Program-made: the position numbers and the translations under genes
The notes under the pieces: model-generated
What the model was told of the DNA's origin: nothing
Databases searched by the model: none
Seen by the model: the letters and a program-made list of their open reading frames with translations, nothing else
Source of the DNA: JBJXGV01 sp046160485
GTDB lineage: Bacteria > Orphanbacterota > Orphanbacteria > JBJXGV01
NCBI GenBank assembly: GCA_046160485.1
Contig: JBJXGV010000036.1
Span: 1 to 64,000, forward strand
Length of the DNA: 64,000 nt
Direction: 5' to 3'
Part shown: positions 33,369-41,192 of the stretch, piece after piece
How the letters are laid out: each line of letters opens with the position of its first letter
Numbering within the stretch: position 1 is the first letter of the stretch

Positions 33369-36306
33369 CCGCGCCGATCGCGGCGAGCGCCGCCAGGCCC
33401 GCAATCGCAAGCCCCGCCCCGCGACGAAACGGCGGCGACACGAAGCGAAAGACGACGCGGTGCGTTCCCGCGGGCACGGCGACCGCGCGGAAGAGCGAGT
33501 TCGCGCGCAGGATCTCGACGCGCGCGCCATCGAGCGTCGCTTCCCATCCCGGGTAGTAGAGGTCCGCGAGCACGAGGAGCGACGCACGCTGCGCGTCGAC
33601 CTCGATCTCGACGCGCTCCGGCTCGTCGCGCACGATCTTCGCGTCGCCGGGGGCGCCGTCCGCATCGGCGACCGAGATACTCGGTGCGCGGTCCACGAGT
33701 GCGGTTTCGCTCACGTCGATCTCGCCGGCCGCGAGCCGACGCAGCGCGCGCCGCCGATCCGGCTCGATGCGCGTGCGATCGACGAGGCGCGCGCGCGGCA
33801 ACGCGCGGTCGTACTCGAAGACGATCAGGTCGTCGGCGTAGAGGAACCGCCAGCCGGGGCGCAGCGCGGGCGTATTGTTGATTGCGCCGCCGCCGGCGAG
33901 CGTGAAACGCGATATGCGCACGCGCGGGATCGGGCGTTCGCCTTCGCCGACGCGGACGATGACGCGTTGATCTTCGCGGAAACTCGGAAGCGCGACGGAA
34001 AGCGCTCCGCGCGCGGCGGCGGCGCCTCCGATCTCGCGGTCCACGAGCGGGCGACTCTCGCCGGCGCTCTCGATTCCGATCGCGAGTCTGGTCGACCCCG
34101 CTTCGAGTGTTTCCCACTCGAACATCAGCTCGGTTGCGCCGCCCGGCGCGCGGGGAATTCGTACCTCGCCCGGCGAACTCCACAGGAACGCGGGTTCGCC
34201 GCCGGCCATCGAGAGCGAGAAGCTCGTCGGCGGTTGGAGCGGCTTCGACACCGCGATTCGTCGCGCGGCCGAGAAGGGCCACGCCGCGAAGAGCGGCCCT
34301 GCCTCGCGCCAATCGCCGGCGAGCACGTACGGCGCGGCCACGAGCCGGAAGAGCGGCGCATCGAACGACGCGGCGTTCTCGAAACGAATCACCTCGCGCC
34401 CGCGGGAGAACGCGCCGCGTTCGATTGCGTCGAAGTACTCGCCATACTCTGCGATCAGGAGCGCGTTGTATCCGCCCGCATCGCTGAGGCCGAAGACGCT
34501 CGGAATGTTCGGCGGCAGCGTGTTGATTCCGCCGATGCGAAAAAGGCGCCCTGGGCGCGCGGCGACCATCTCGCGCAGAAAGCGGATCCCGTCGGTTTCG
34601 ACGTAGACGCCCTCGCGCGGTTGGGGCGTGTTGTAGCGCCGCGCCGCGCCGGTGACGTCGATGACGTGCAGCAGGAGTATCGCCGCGCCCGCTATGAGCG
34701 CGCCGCGTGTTCCGCGTGCGCCGATCGTGCCGGTTGCGCCGCGCGTTCCCGCCTGCGCCGCGTTTCGCGCCGCGAACATCACGATCGCGCACCCGGCGAG
34801 CGCGATCGCGACCGTTCGGATGACGCCGCCGCGCATCTCGCCAATCCAACCCGGCACGTCGCTCGAGATGTAGCGAAGCATTCGCGGCGTGAGCCACATC
34901 GCCTCGGCGCCCTTCCCCGCGTACTGGAGGATGATCAGCATGTTTTGCGCGATGCCCGCGAAGACGCCGGGAGCGAAGATGAGGAACGCGCAGAAGAACA
35001 GCGCCACGAGCGCGGCCGCGCCGAGAAGGGCTGCGCGCGCGCGCTGCGCCGTGCGCGATTCGGCGAGAACCGCCTCGAGCCCGCGCGCGGCGAGAATGGC
35101 GCCGCCGACAAACGCGAGGAATTCGATCCGATGGAGTTCGGTCGAGAATCCCCAACCGGGAAGTTGCCACAAGAGCCGGCTTGCCGCGCGCACCGACATG
35201 AAGAGGATGGGGACGAGGATCATCCCGAGCGCGAACACCGTTTCGCGGCGGCGCCCGGCGATGCGTTCGCCGAAGAACGCGGCGACGACGCCGGCGAGCG
35301 CGAGGAGCGGGGTGAGCGCGCCCGCGTACCCCACGACGCCCAGATCGTTCGGATGCGGCAGACTCATGTGCGGCCACGCGAGCCACGACGTTCCGTCGAT
35401 CGGATTTCCGAAGAGGTTCGGGAAGACGATCTTCAGATATGTGACGAACGGGATGTCGTTGATCTCCCAGACGCCCGCGTGTGTGAACGCTCTGTGCGGC
35501 GACAAACCGGATAGCTGCGCGGTCGGAAGAAGCTCCGGCGCGGCCAAGGCGAACGCGATGAGCGCGCAGGCAAGAAGCGGCGCGACGCGCGACGCGCGAC
35601 AGGCGACCGAAGTGCGGACTTCGAACGCAAGAACGAAGAGCACGTACGCGGAGAGCGCGTACACCGAGTAGACGAGCGTCTGCGGAAATCCCGCAAGAAG
35701 TAGCGACGCCAGGGCCAGCGTGAAGGCCAGCGGAAATCGGCGCGGCGCCGGCGCGAGGAGTGCGCGCCGCGCGAGGTGCATCAGAACCGGCAGCCACGCG
35801 CCGGTCGCGATGTGCGTCGGATGCCCGACGTACGAAATGAAGTAGCCGTTCCATTGAAACGCGAGCGCGCCGAATGCGGCGGGGATTGCCGATAGCCCGA
35901 GGCCGCGAAGAAAGACGTACATGAAGATGCCTGCGAGCGCGAAGTGAACGATCATGAAAAGCCCCATCGCCGTGAACGTGTCAAACGGCAGAAGGAGCAA
36001 GTTCACCGGATAGAACGGCGCGGTTTGGTAGTCGGCGAGGAGCGGGGTTCCGAGTGCGGCGTGCGGATTCCAGAGCGGCGCGCGGCCCGCGAGCATCGCC
36101 GCGCGCGAGAGAATTCTTCGCGGCGTGTAGGTCAGCGCGGAATCGAATCGGAATCCCGTATCCGCGGCGATCTCGGTGTGTGTTCGCCACGGCGCGTACC
36201 AGCGGAAGTCCGACGTCACGAGAACGCGATCGTGCAGAAACAGACTCGAGAAGAAGAGAAGCGAGATCGCCGAAAAGCACGCGGCCGCGAGTGAGAGCTC
36301 GCGCAA
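33343..36306 (-). CDS. YfhO-family membrane protein
   Basis: A 987-residue multi-pass protein. The first segment is followed by 'SDFRWYAPWRTHTEI' and 'PLWNPHAALGTPLLADYQTAPFYPVNLLLLPF', close to the YfhO signature, and 'GYFISYVGHPTHIATGAWLPVL' follows. YfhO proteins are GT-C-like and implicated in glycosylation of lipoteichoic acid or other polymers; the substrate here is unknown. The C-terminal third is a soluble beta-rich domain ending in a last hydrophobic segment ('GLAIAGLAALAAIGAVSV') and a basic tail. The start is a TTG with no obvious ribosome-binding site, the weakest point of this call. It lies 32 bases downstream of the choice-of-anchor-D gene and may be co-transcribed with it. Confidence 0.78.
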   Translation of the reverse strand: MRELSLAAACFSAISLLFFSSLFLHDRVLVTSDFRWYAPWRTHTEIAADTGFRFDSALTYTPRRILSRAAMLAGRAPLWNPHAALGTPLLADYQTAPFYPVNLLLLPFDTFTAMGLFMIVHFALAGIFMYVFLRGLGLSAIPAAFGALAFQWNGYFISYVGHPTHIATGAWLPVLMHLARRALLAPAPRRFPLAFTLALASLLLAGFPQTLVYSVYALSAYVLFVLAFEVRTSVACRASRVAPLLACALIAFALAAPELLPTAQLSGLSPHRAFTHAGVWEINDIPFVTYLKIVFPNLFGNPIDGTSWLAWPHMSLPHPNDLGVVGYAGALTPLLALAGVVAAFFGERIAGRRRETVFALGMILVPILFMSVRAASRLLWQLPGWGFSTELHRIEFLAFVGGAILAARGLEAVLAESRTAQRARAALLGAAALVALFFCAFLIFAPGVFAGIAQNMLIILQYAGKGAEAMWLTPRMLRYISSDVPGWIGEMRGGVIRTVAIALAGCAIVMFAARNAAQAGTRGATGTIGARGTRGALIAGAAILLLHVIDVTGAARRYNTPQPREGVYVETDGIRFLREMVAARPGRLFRIGGINTLPPNIPSVFGLSDAGGYNALLIAEYGEYFDAIERGAFSRGREVIRFENAASFDAPLFRLVAAPYVLAGDWREAGPLFAAWPFSAARRIAVSKPLQPPTSFSLSMAGGEPAFLWSSPGEVRIPRAPGGATELMFEWETLEAGSTRLAIGIESAGESRPLVDREIGGAAAARGALSVALPSFREDQRVIVRVGEGERPIPRVRISRFTLAGGGAINNTPALRPGWRFLYADDLIVFEYDRALPRARLVDRTRIEPDRRRALRRLAAGEIDVSETALVDRAPSISVADADGAPGDAKIVRDEPERVEIEVDAQRASLLVLADLYYPGWEATLDGARVEILRANSLFRAVAVPAGTHRVVFRFVSPPFRRGAGLAIAGLAALAAIGAVSVKRRVR

Positions 36307-36338
36307 CGGGAGCGACGCGTGCTCGCGCGCGTGCGTGT

Positions 36339-39300
36339 CTACGGCTCCGTTCCTTTCGCGCCGGGCGCGCGCGCGCGTTGCGGCGTCGTGTTCACGCCGC
36401 TCCCCGTGCAGACGACGTTCTCGCAGAGATCCGACGGCGGCGGCGGAAACGGGCAGTAGCTCGAAAGGCTACCTGGCACGGAAACGATGCAGAGGTCGTT
36501 ACCGGCATTTTTCGGCGTGTAACGAACGACGAACTCCTCCGATTGCCCAGGGCCGAGGCGATACGCCGCGTCACCCAGGATTGAAAACTCCTCGCAGTTT
36601 TCGATGATCGGCCCAGCGCCCTGATTCGTGAGCGTGTCGCTGCCGGCATTCGTAATGGTGAACGACAATTCCGCTGTGTCACCGACTGCGACGGATCCGA
36701 AATTGAGCGCGAGCGGCGAGATCGAGCAGACGGGCGCGGGTGCGCCGGCGCCCGTGAGCGGAATCTCCCCGCAGATCGAGCCGAGCGACACGGAGCACGT
36801 GTTGATTCCGACGGACGTGGGACGGTAGCGAATCGTCACGTTGCTCGTTGCCCCGACGGGAAGCGTGAACGCTCCGCCGACCGGTGTGATGATGCTGTAA
36901 TCACTCGCGCACGAGAGAGCAACGTTGCCCGAAAACTCCTGCTCGCCCGAGTTTCGAATCGTGAAGATCGCTTCGGCGCAATCGCCGACCGTCACGGAGC
37001 CGAAGTTGATCGCGCTGACAGTGACGCTGCACTCGGGCGCGCCGAGTCCGGTGCCGCTTGCGGAAATGTCGGCGCACGCGCCCGCGCCCGTCTGGATCGC
37101 GCACGACTTCGCGCCACTGCCGACCGGCTTAAACCGCAGCGTGAAAACCTGCGACGCGTTCGCCGCGAGGCTGTAGCTCGCCTCGCCGTCGATCGAGAAT
37201 TCTCCGCAGGCCTCCGAGACCGTGCCGGCGAGAATCCCGCCGCCGGTGTTCGTGATGGAGAAATTCGCGTCGGCGCTGTCGCCCGCCGTGATCGCGCCGA
37301 ACGCGATCACCTCCGGCTCGACGACGCACACCGGCGGCGGCGTTCCCTCGCCCGTCGCGGAGATCGTCGCGCAGGAGCCCGCGCCAGCATCGATCGTACA
37401 GGTCTTCACGCCGAGCGAAGCGGGCGAGAAGCGCGCGATGAAACCTTGCGTCTCGTCCGGGGCGAGGCTGTACGTAACGTCTCCCAGAATCGCGAATTCG
37501 CCGCACGATTCGCTGACGGTGCCGGCGAGGAGGCCCCCGCCCGTGTTCGTGATGGTGAACGCGAGGTCGGAGTTGCCGCCGTTGGCCACCTGCCCGAAAT
37601 CGAGCGCGCTCACCGAGAGCGAACAGAGGGGCGGCGCGAATCCTTCCGCGATCATCGTGATGTCGGGGCAGGAGTCCGTGCCGGTTTCGATCGTGCAGAT
37701 CGTTGCGCCCTCGGCGACCGGTGAGAATTGCACGACGAAGCTCTCCGTTTGCCCTGCGCCGACGATGTAGTTCGGGTCCGACGCGAGCGCGAATCCGGGA
37801 CACGCCCCTGCGAGCGAGACGCTTCCCACGAGCGGTGCGAGCCCGCGATTCGAGATCGCGAAGAATCGCTCTTGGGTCGTGTTCACCGCGACAGCGCCGA
37901 AATCGACGACCGTGGCGCTTAAGCTGCACGACGTCGCGAACGCGCCCGCACCGATCGCGAGAACGTCGCCGCAGAGACTCGATCCGGTCTCGATCGTGCA
38001 CGTTCGGTTCTCGATAGCGCCGGGCGTGAATCGCACCGCCACTTCCGCCGATTCGTTCGCCGCGAGGCTGTAGCTTGCGTCGCCGAGAATCGCGAAGTCG
38101 GCGCAGCTTTCGGGGAGCGCGATCGCGCCGCGCAGCGTGTCGCCGCCGGCGTTGCGTATCGTGACGAACAGATCGGCGCTCTCGCCGAGCGGAACGGCGC
38201 CGAAGTTGAGCGTCGGCGACGCGATCTCGCAATCCGCCGCGACGAATCCGCGACCGACGGCGTAGAACGCGGGGCAGCTCGCGTGGCCGGCGTCGATTTC
38301 GCAGGTACGATCGCCGTCCGCCGACGGCGTAAAACGAAGCGTGAACTCGACTGAATCACCGGGCGCCAAGTCGTAACCCGGATCGCCGGCGATCGAGAAC
38401 TCCTTGCACGTCTCGGAAACCGATCCCGAGAGGAGGGCGAGGCCGCGGTTGCGAATCGAGAATGTTCTGTCGGCGCTCTCGCCCACGCTCACCGTGCCGA
38501 AGCTGATCGTGTCGGCGCTCGGGTCGCACACGGGAGCGCCGATCCCCGCGCCGAAGACTTCCACGAGATCGAAGCATTCGGGGTTACCCAGATCGAGCGC
38601 GCAACTCGTGATGCCGAGTATGTTCGGCTCGAAACGCACCGTGATCGACGTCGTCTCGTCGGCCGCCAACGCGAATGACGGATTTCCTACGAGTGTGAAT
38701 TGCGGACAAATGTCGTCGATGAAGGGCACGCCGAAGAGGACGCCGCCGCCCGCGTTCCAGACGACGATCGAGCGATCCGCGCTCGCACCGATCGCGACGT
38801 CGCCGAAATCGAGCGTGAGCGAATCGATCTCGCAGCGCGGGAACGGTTCGCCGAATCCGACGATCGGAATGTCGCTGCAGCCGCGCGAGCCGATCTCGAT
38901 AGTGCAGATCTGCGTGTTCTGAAATATCGGTTGGAAGCGAATCGTGAACGTTTGGCTCTGCGCGGGTCCGAGGCTGTACGACACGCCGCCGGAGAAGAAG
39001 AAGTCGCGGCAGGCGAGCGGCAGCGAGACGGATCCCTCGAGGAGCCCGCCCCCCTGGTTCGTCATCTCGAATTCGAGCGTGAGCGTATCGCCGACGACGA
39101 CGGTCCCGAAATCGAGCGATGCGGGCGAGACCGCGCAGACGGGAGGCGGCCCGCCGGCGCCCCGCAAGAGGATCGTGCCGCAACTTCCGCCGCCGCCGAC
39201 CAAGACGGAACACGACGACGCGATCTCGAGCGCCGGCGTGAAGCGGATTTCGATGTCGCGCGACTCGCCTCCCGCGAGTTCATAGAGTCCGTCGCCCCGA

Positions 39301-39863
39301 ACCGCGAACTCGGGGCAAGCGCGCGAAAGCGAAACGCCGCCGGTGAGAGTTCCTCCGCCCGTGTTCGTGATCGTGATCGGAATATTGCGCCCATCTCCCG
39401 TGGAGACCTCGCCGAAATCGATCGAGTCGGGCGTGACTTCGCACTGGGGCGGCGCGTCGCCGATTCCCATGCACGAAACCGCCGCGCAGTCGCTGCCGAT
39501 CGCGATCGCGCACGAGAGTGTCTCGCGCGCCGCCGGCGCGAATCGCACCGTGACGACGCGCTCGCTCCCGGGCCCGAGTTCGGACGCGCCCGCGCCCTCT
39601 TCGATCGTGAAGCCACAATCGTCGTCGACGAGTTCGACATCGATTGCGATCGGAAGCTGCCCCGCGTTGCTCACCGTGAACGAGCGCGAATCGGATTCTC
39701 CGACGACGATCTTGCCGAACTCCAGCGCGCCGGCGTCGACCGAGCAGCGGCCCGGCACGAGCGGCGATTCTTCCGAGCACCCGCCGGCGAACGCAACGAG
39801 AGCGGCGCAAATCGCCAGACCAAGGATCGCGCATCGGCCCATTCTCAGCACGGAGTGTTGCAT
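36339..39863 (-). CDS. lipoprotein with 11 choice-of-anchor-D (HYDIN/ASPM-type Ig) repeats
   Basis: An 1174-residue predicted lipoprotein. The signal segment ends 'LVAFAGGC' with a good lipobox (AGGC). From about residue 45 the protein is built from about 95-residue Ig-like repeats, each with an 'L.FG.V.VG......F.I.N.G' start and a 'F...GD..Y.L..G.S..F.V.F.P' centre. I count eleven starts (FGKIVVGES, FGEVSTGDG, FGTVVVGDT, FGDVAIGAS, FGTVSVGES, FGAVPLGES, FGAVAVNTT, FGQVANGGN, FGAITAGDS, FGSVTVGDC, FGSVAVGDT). Most repeats hold two or more cysteines at fixed places, probably disulfide-bonded. Several are so alike that recent amplification is likely. Start ATG 39863 abuts GGGGAGG; GTG 39851 or ATG 39842 are alternatives. 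Surface stalk or adhesion role is inferred. Confidence 0.8.
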   Translation of the reverse strand: MQHSVLRMGRCAILGLAICAALVAFAGGCSEESPLVPGRCSVDAGALEFGKIVVGESDSRSFTVSNAGQLPIAIDVELVDDDCGFTIEEGAGASELGPGSERVVTVRFAPAARETLSCAIAIGSDCAAVSCMGIGDAPPQCEVTPDSIDFGEVSTGDGRNIPITITNTGGGTLTGGVSLSRACPEFAVRGDGLYELAGGESRDIEIRFTPALEIASSCSVLVGGGGSCGTILLRGAGGPPPVCAVSPASLDFGTVVVGDTLTLEFEMTNQGGGLLEGSVSLPLACRDFFFSGGVSYSLGPAQSQTFTIRFQPIFQNTQICTIEIGSRGCSDIPIVGFGEPFPRCEIDSLTLDFGDVAIGASADRSIVVWNAGGGVLFGVPFIDDICPQFTLVGNPSFALAADETTSITVRFEPNILGITSCALDLGNPECFDLVEVFGAGIGAPVCDPSADTISFGTVSVGESADRTFSIRNRGLALLSGSVSETCKEFSIAGDPGYDLAPGDSVEFTLRFTPSADGDRTCEIDAGHASCPAFYAVGRGFVAADCEIASPTLNFGAVPLGESADLFVTIRNAGGDTLRGAIALPESCADFAILGDASYSLAANESAEVAVRFTPGAIENRTCTIETGSSLCGDVLAIGAGAFATSCSLSATVVDFGAVAVNTTQERFFAISNRGLAPLVGSVSLAGACPGFALASDPNYIVGAGQTESFVVQFSPVAEGATICTIETGTDSCPDITMIAEGFAPPLCSLSVSALDFGQVANGGNSDLAFTITNTGGGLLAGTVSESCGEFAILGDVTYSLAPDETQGFIARFSPASLGVKTCTIDAGAGSCATISATGEGTPPPVCVVEPEVIAFGAITAGDSADANFSITNTGGGILAGTVSEACGEFSIDGEASYSLAANASQVFTLRFKPVGSGAKSCAIQTGAGACADISASGTGLGAPECSVTVSAINFGSVTVGDCAEAIFTIRNSGEQEFSGNVALSCASDYSIITPVGGAFTLPVGATSNVTIRYRPTSVGINTCSVSLGSICGEIPLTGAGAPAPVCSISPLALNFGSVAVGDTAELSFTITNAGSDTLTNQGAGPIIENCEEFSILGDAAYRLGPGQSEEFVVRYTPKNAGNDLCIVSVPGSLSSYCPFPPPPSDLCENVVCTGSGVNTTPQRARAPGAKGTEP

Positions 39864-39891
39864 CCTCCCCGCGGGGGCGGGCCCACCGGCG

Positions 39892-40422
39892 TTACCGGCC
39901 CGCGTGAGTTTGCGTCCACGCGGGCGCGGCGATCGGCACGAGCCGCATCCTGACGCGCTCGAGTTCCACGGTCGCGCCGTCGCGCAGCGGCTCGTATCGC
40001 GGCGCGGCGGGGCCGCTCCGCCCGGCGGCGGGTTTTCCGCACAACGAAATCTCTCCGGGCCTCACTAGAAGTTTGATCGCGGCATCCTGAAGATCGGCGC
40101 TCGCGACGTCCGCCACGAGAGGGGACCGGCTCGTCAGCGAATACGGGAGCTCCATGTCGCGGAGTTCGAAATATTCGTGACGTGCGAAGTCGCCCGCGAC
40201 GTGAAGCTCTCCCGACTCGACCCACAAGATGCCGCGCAAAATCGGCGGACCGCTAAACGGCGCAACTTGCGGCCAAAGCGTGGGGCAGAGCGGGCACTCG
40301 CGCACGCCGGGCGGAAGGATGTGGCCCGCGCCGCAGATCTCGACGGGAGTAACGGGTTCGCCGCACGCAGAGCAGAGCGTTTGCCACGCGGGGTTCTCCG
40401 CGTAGCAGTGGAGACATTTCAT
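39892..40422 (-). CDS. zinc-ribbon protein at the edge of the T6SS locus, possible degenerate FHA domain
   Basis: A 176-residue protein. Residues 1-50 hold two Cys-pair zinc-ribbon-like motifs ('MKCLHCYAENPAWQTLCSAC' and 'CGAGHILPPGVRECPLC'). The rest is beta-rich and ends 'LRDGATVELERVRMRLVP', which resembles the last strands of an FHA domain, but the phosphothreonine-binding Arg, Ser and Asn are not recognisable, so this is a weak suggestion. ATG 40422 has GAGG at 5 bases. It starts 10 bases after the FHA-protein gene on the same strand and is probably translated with it. Its place beside the T6SS genes suggests a shared regulatory role. Confidence 0.6.
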   Translation of the reverse strand: MKCLHCYAENPAWQTLCSACGEPVTPVEICGAGHILPPGVRECPLCPTLWPQVAPFSGPPILRGILWVESGELHVAGDFARHEYFELRDMELPYSLTSRSPLVADVASADLQDAAIKLLVRPGEISLCGKPAAGRSGPAAPRYEPLRDGATVELERVRMRLVPIAAPAWTQTHAGR

Positions 40423-40432
40423 CGCGGCCTCG

Positions 40433-41026
40433 TCATCGCGGCGGTGCCGCCTTCACGTCGCCAGCAGATTCCGGAACGAGGAGCGTGAGCTGATACCGGC
40501 TCGTGCGCTCCAGATCCGCCGCCGTCGCGCCGCCGGAGATGTCTTCACCTAACACGATCGTCTCCGTGCCGCTGACCATTCGTTCGGTTTTCTTCAAATG
40601 TTGTTTCGCGACGACGAGTGTCGTCCCGTTCGTCGAGTGATCGCGAACGCTCGCTTGCCCGGGCGCGATGAACTCGACCGTTACGTGGCGCCGCGAAATG
40701 TGCGCGTAGTCGCTCGTCAGAGGGAAGAGGTGTACCGAGGCGGGTTGCGTCTTCGAGCCGTCGCTTCGCTCGACTTCGGTGGGAGCGGACTTGCCCGCGA
40801 AGAAGACGTCGCCCTTTCGCAGCGCGTGAACGCGCCCGCATTCCGATGGGTAGCGGCCGCCGGAGTCGCTCGACTCCGCGAAGAGCACAACCAGCCCGAG
40901 GATCGGATCCGACGGCCGGCTCTCGGCGGCGGGGACGCGCACGGATTGAGTCTTCTCGTCGCTCTTCTGGGTGCGAATCGTTCGCGTCGATTGGGTGTCG
41001 TCTGAAGATGCGTTCTTCCCGCTCAT
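40433..41026 (-). CDS. FHA-domain phosphothreonine-binding protein
   Basis: A 197-residue protein with a Ser/Thr/Asp-rich N-terminal tail (about 40 residues; many T and S) and an FHA domain at about 60-165. Key FHA residues are visible: the Ser-Arg-Arg-His of 'AHISRRHVTVEF' and the Asn of 'DHSTNGTTL'. FHA domains bind phosphothreonine. In T6SS loci FHA proteins are targets of PpkA-type kinases, and the kinase encoded at 54656 could be its partner (inference). The threonine-rich tail could be the phosphorylated site. ATG 41026 follows GGGAGAGGGG. It is the first gene of a two-gene operon divergent from the pseudokinase-like gene. Confidence 0.85.
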   Translation of the reverse strand: MSGKNASSDDTQSTRTIRTQKSDEKTQSVRVPAAESRPSDPILGLVVLFAESSDSGGRYPSECGRVHALRKGDVFFAGKSAPTEVERSDGSKTQPASVHLFPLTSDYAHISRRHVTVEFIAPGQASVRDHSTNGTTLVVAKQHLKKTERMVSGTETIVLGEDISGGATAADLERTSRYQLTLLVPESAGDVKAAPPR

Positions 41027-41053
41027 CCCCTCTCCCGTTTTCGGCCGGCGCGC

Positions 41054-41082
41054 AGTGTAACACTCCGACTTCAACGCGGCAA
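41054..41082 (-). promoter_or_regulatory. sigma-70-type promoter for the FHA gene
   Basis: On the minus strand TTGCCG (41082-41077), 17-base spacer, TACACT (41059-41054). The leader to ATG 41026 is about 20 bases and contains the ribosome-binding site. Confidence 0.5.
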
Positions 41083-41111
41083 CGCAACGCGCGTCCAAGA
41101 CGATTTCCACG

Positions 41112-41140
41112 TTGACGTTGCGTCTCTTCGGTGGTCCAAT
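41112..41140 (+). promoter_or_regulatory. sigma-70-type promoter for the T6SS plus-strand operon
   Basis: TTGACG (41112-41117), 17-base spacer, TCCAAT (41135-41140). Transcription from about 41147 supports ATG 41193 as the start and rules out the in-frame TTG at 41112. Confidence 0.5.
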
Positions 41141-41192
41141 CCCGGCGACGTTTCAGCAACCGATTGCCTTTCCCCGCGAGACACAAGAGCCG

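Noticed and set aside
32855..35854. 999-codon minus-strand open frame within the YfhO region
   Set aside because: Different frame from the YfhO-like protein, which has membrane segments and family motifs; this frame is Arg-rich noise.
36339..39863. Assembly artefact causing repeated domains
   Set aside because: The repeats differ at many DNA positions and keep the frame throughout, so they look biological.
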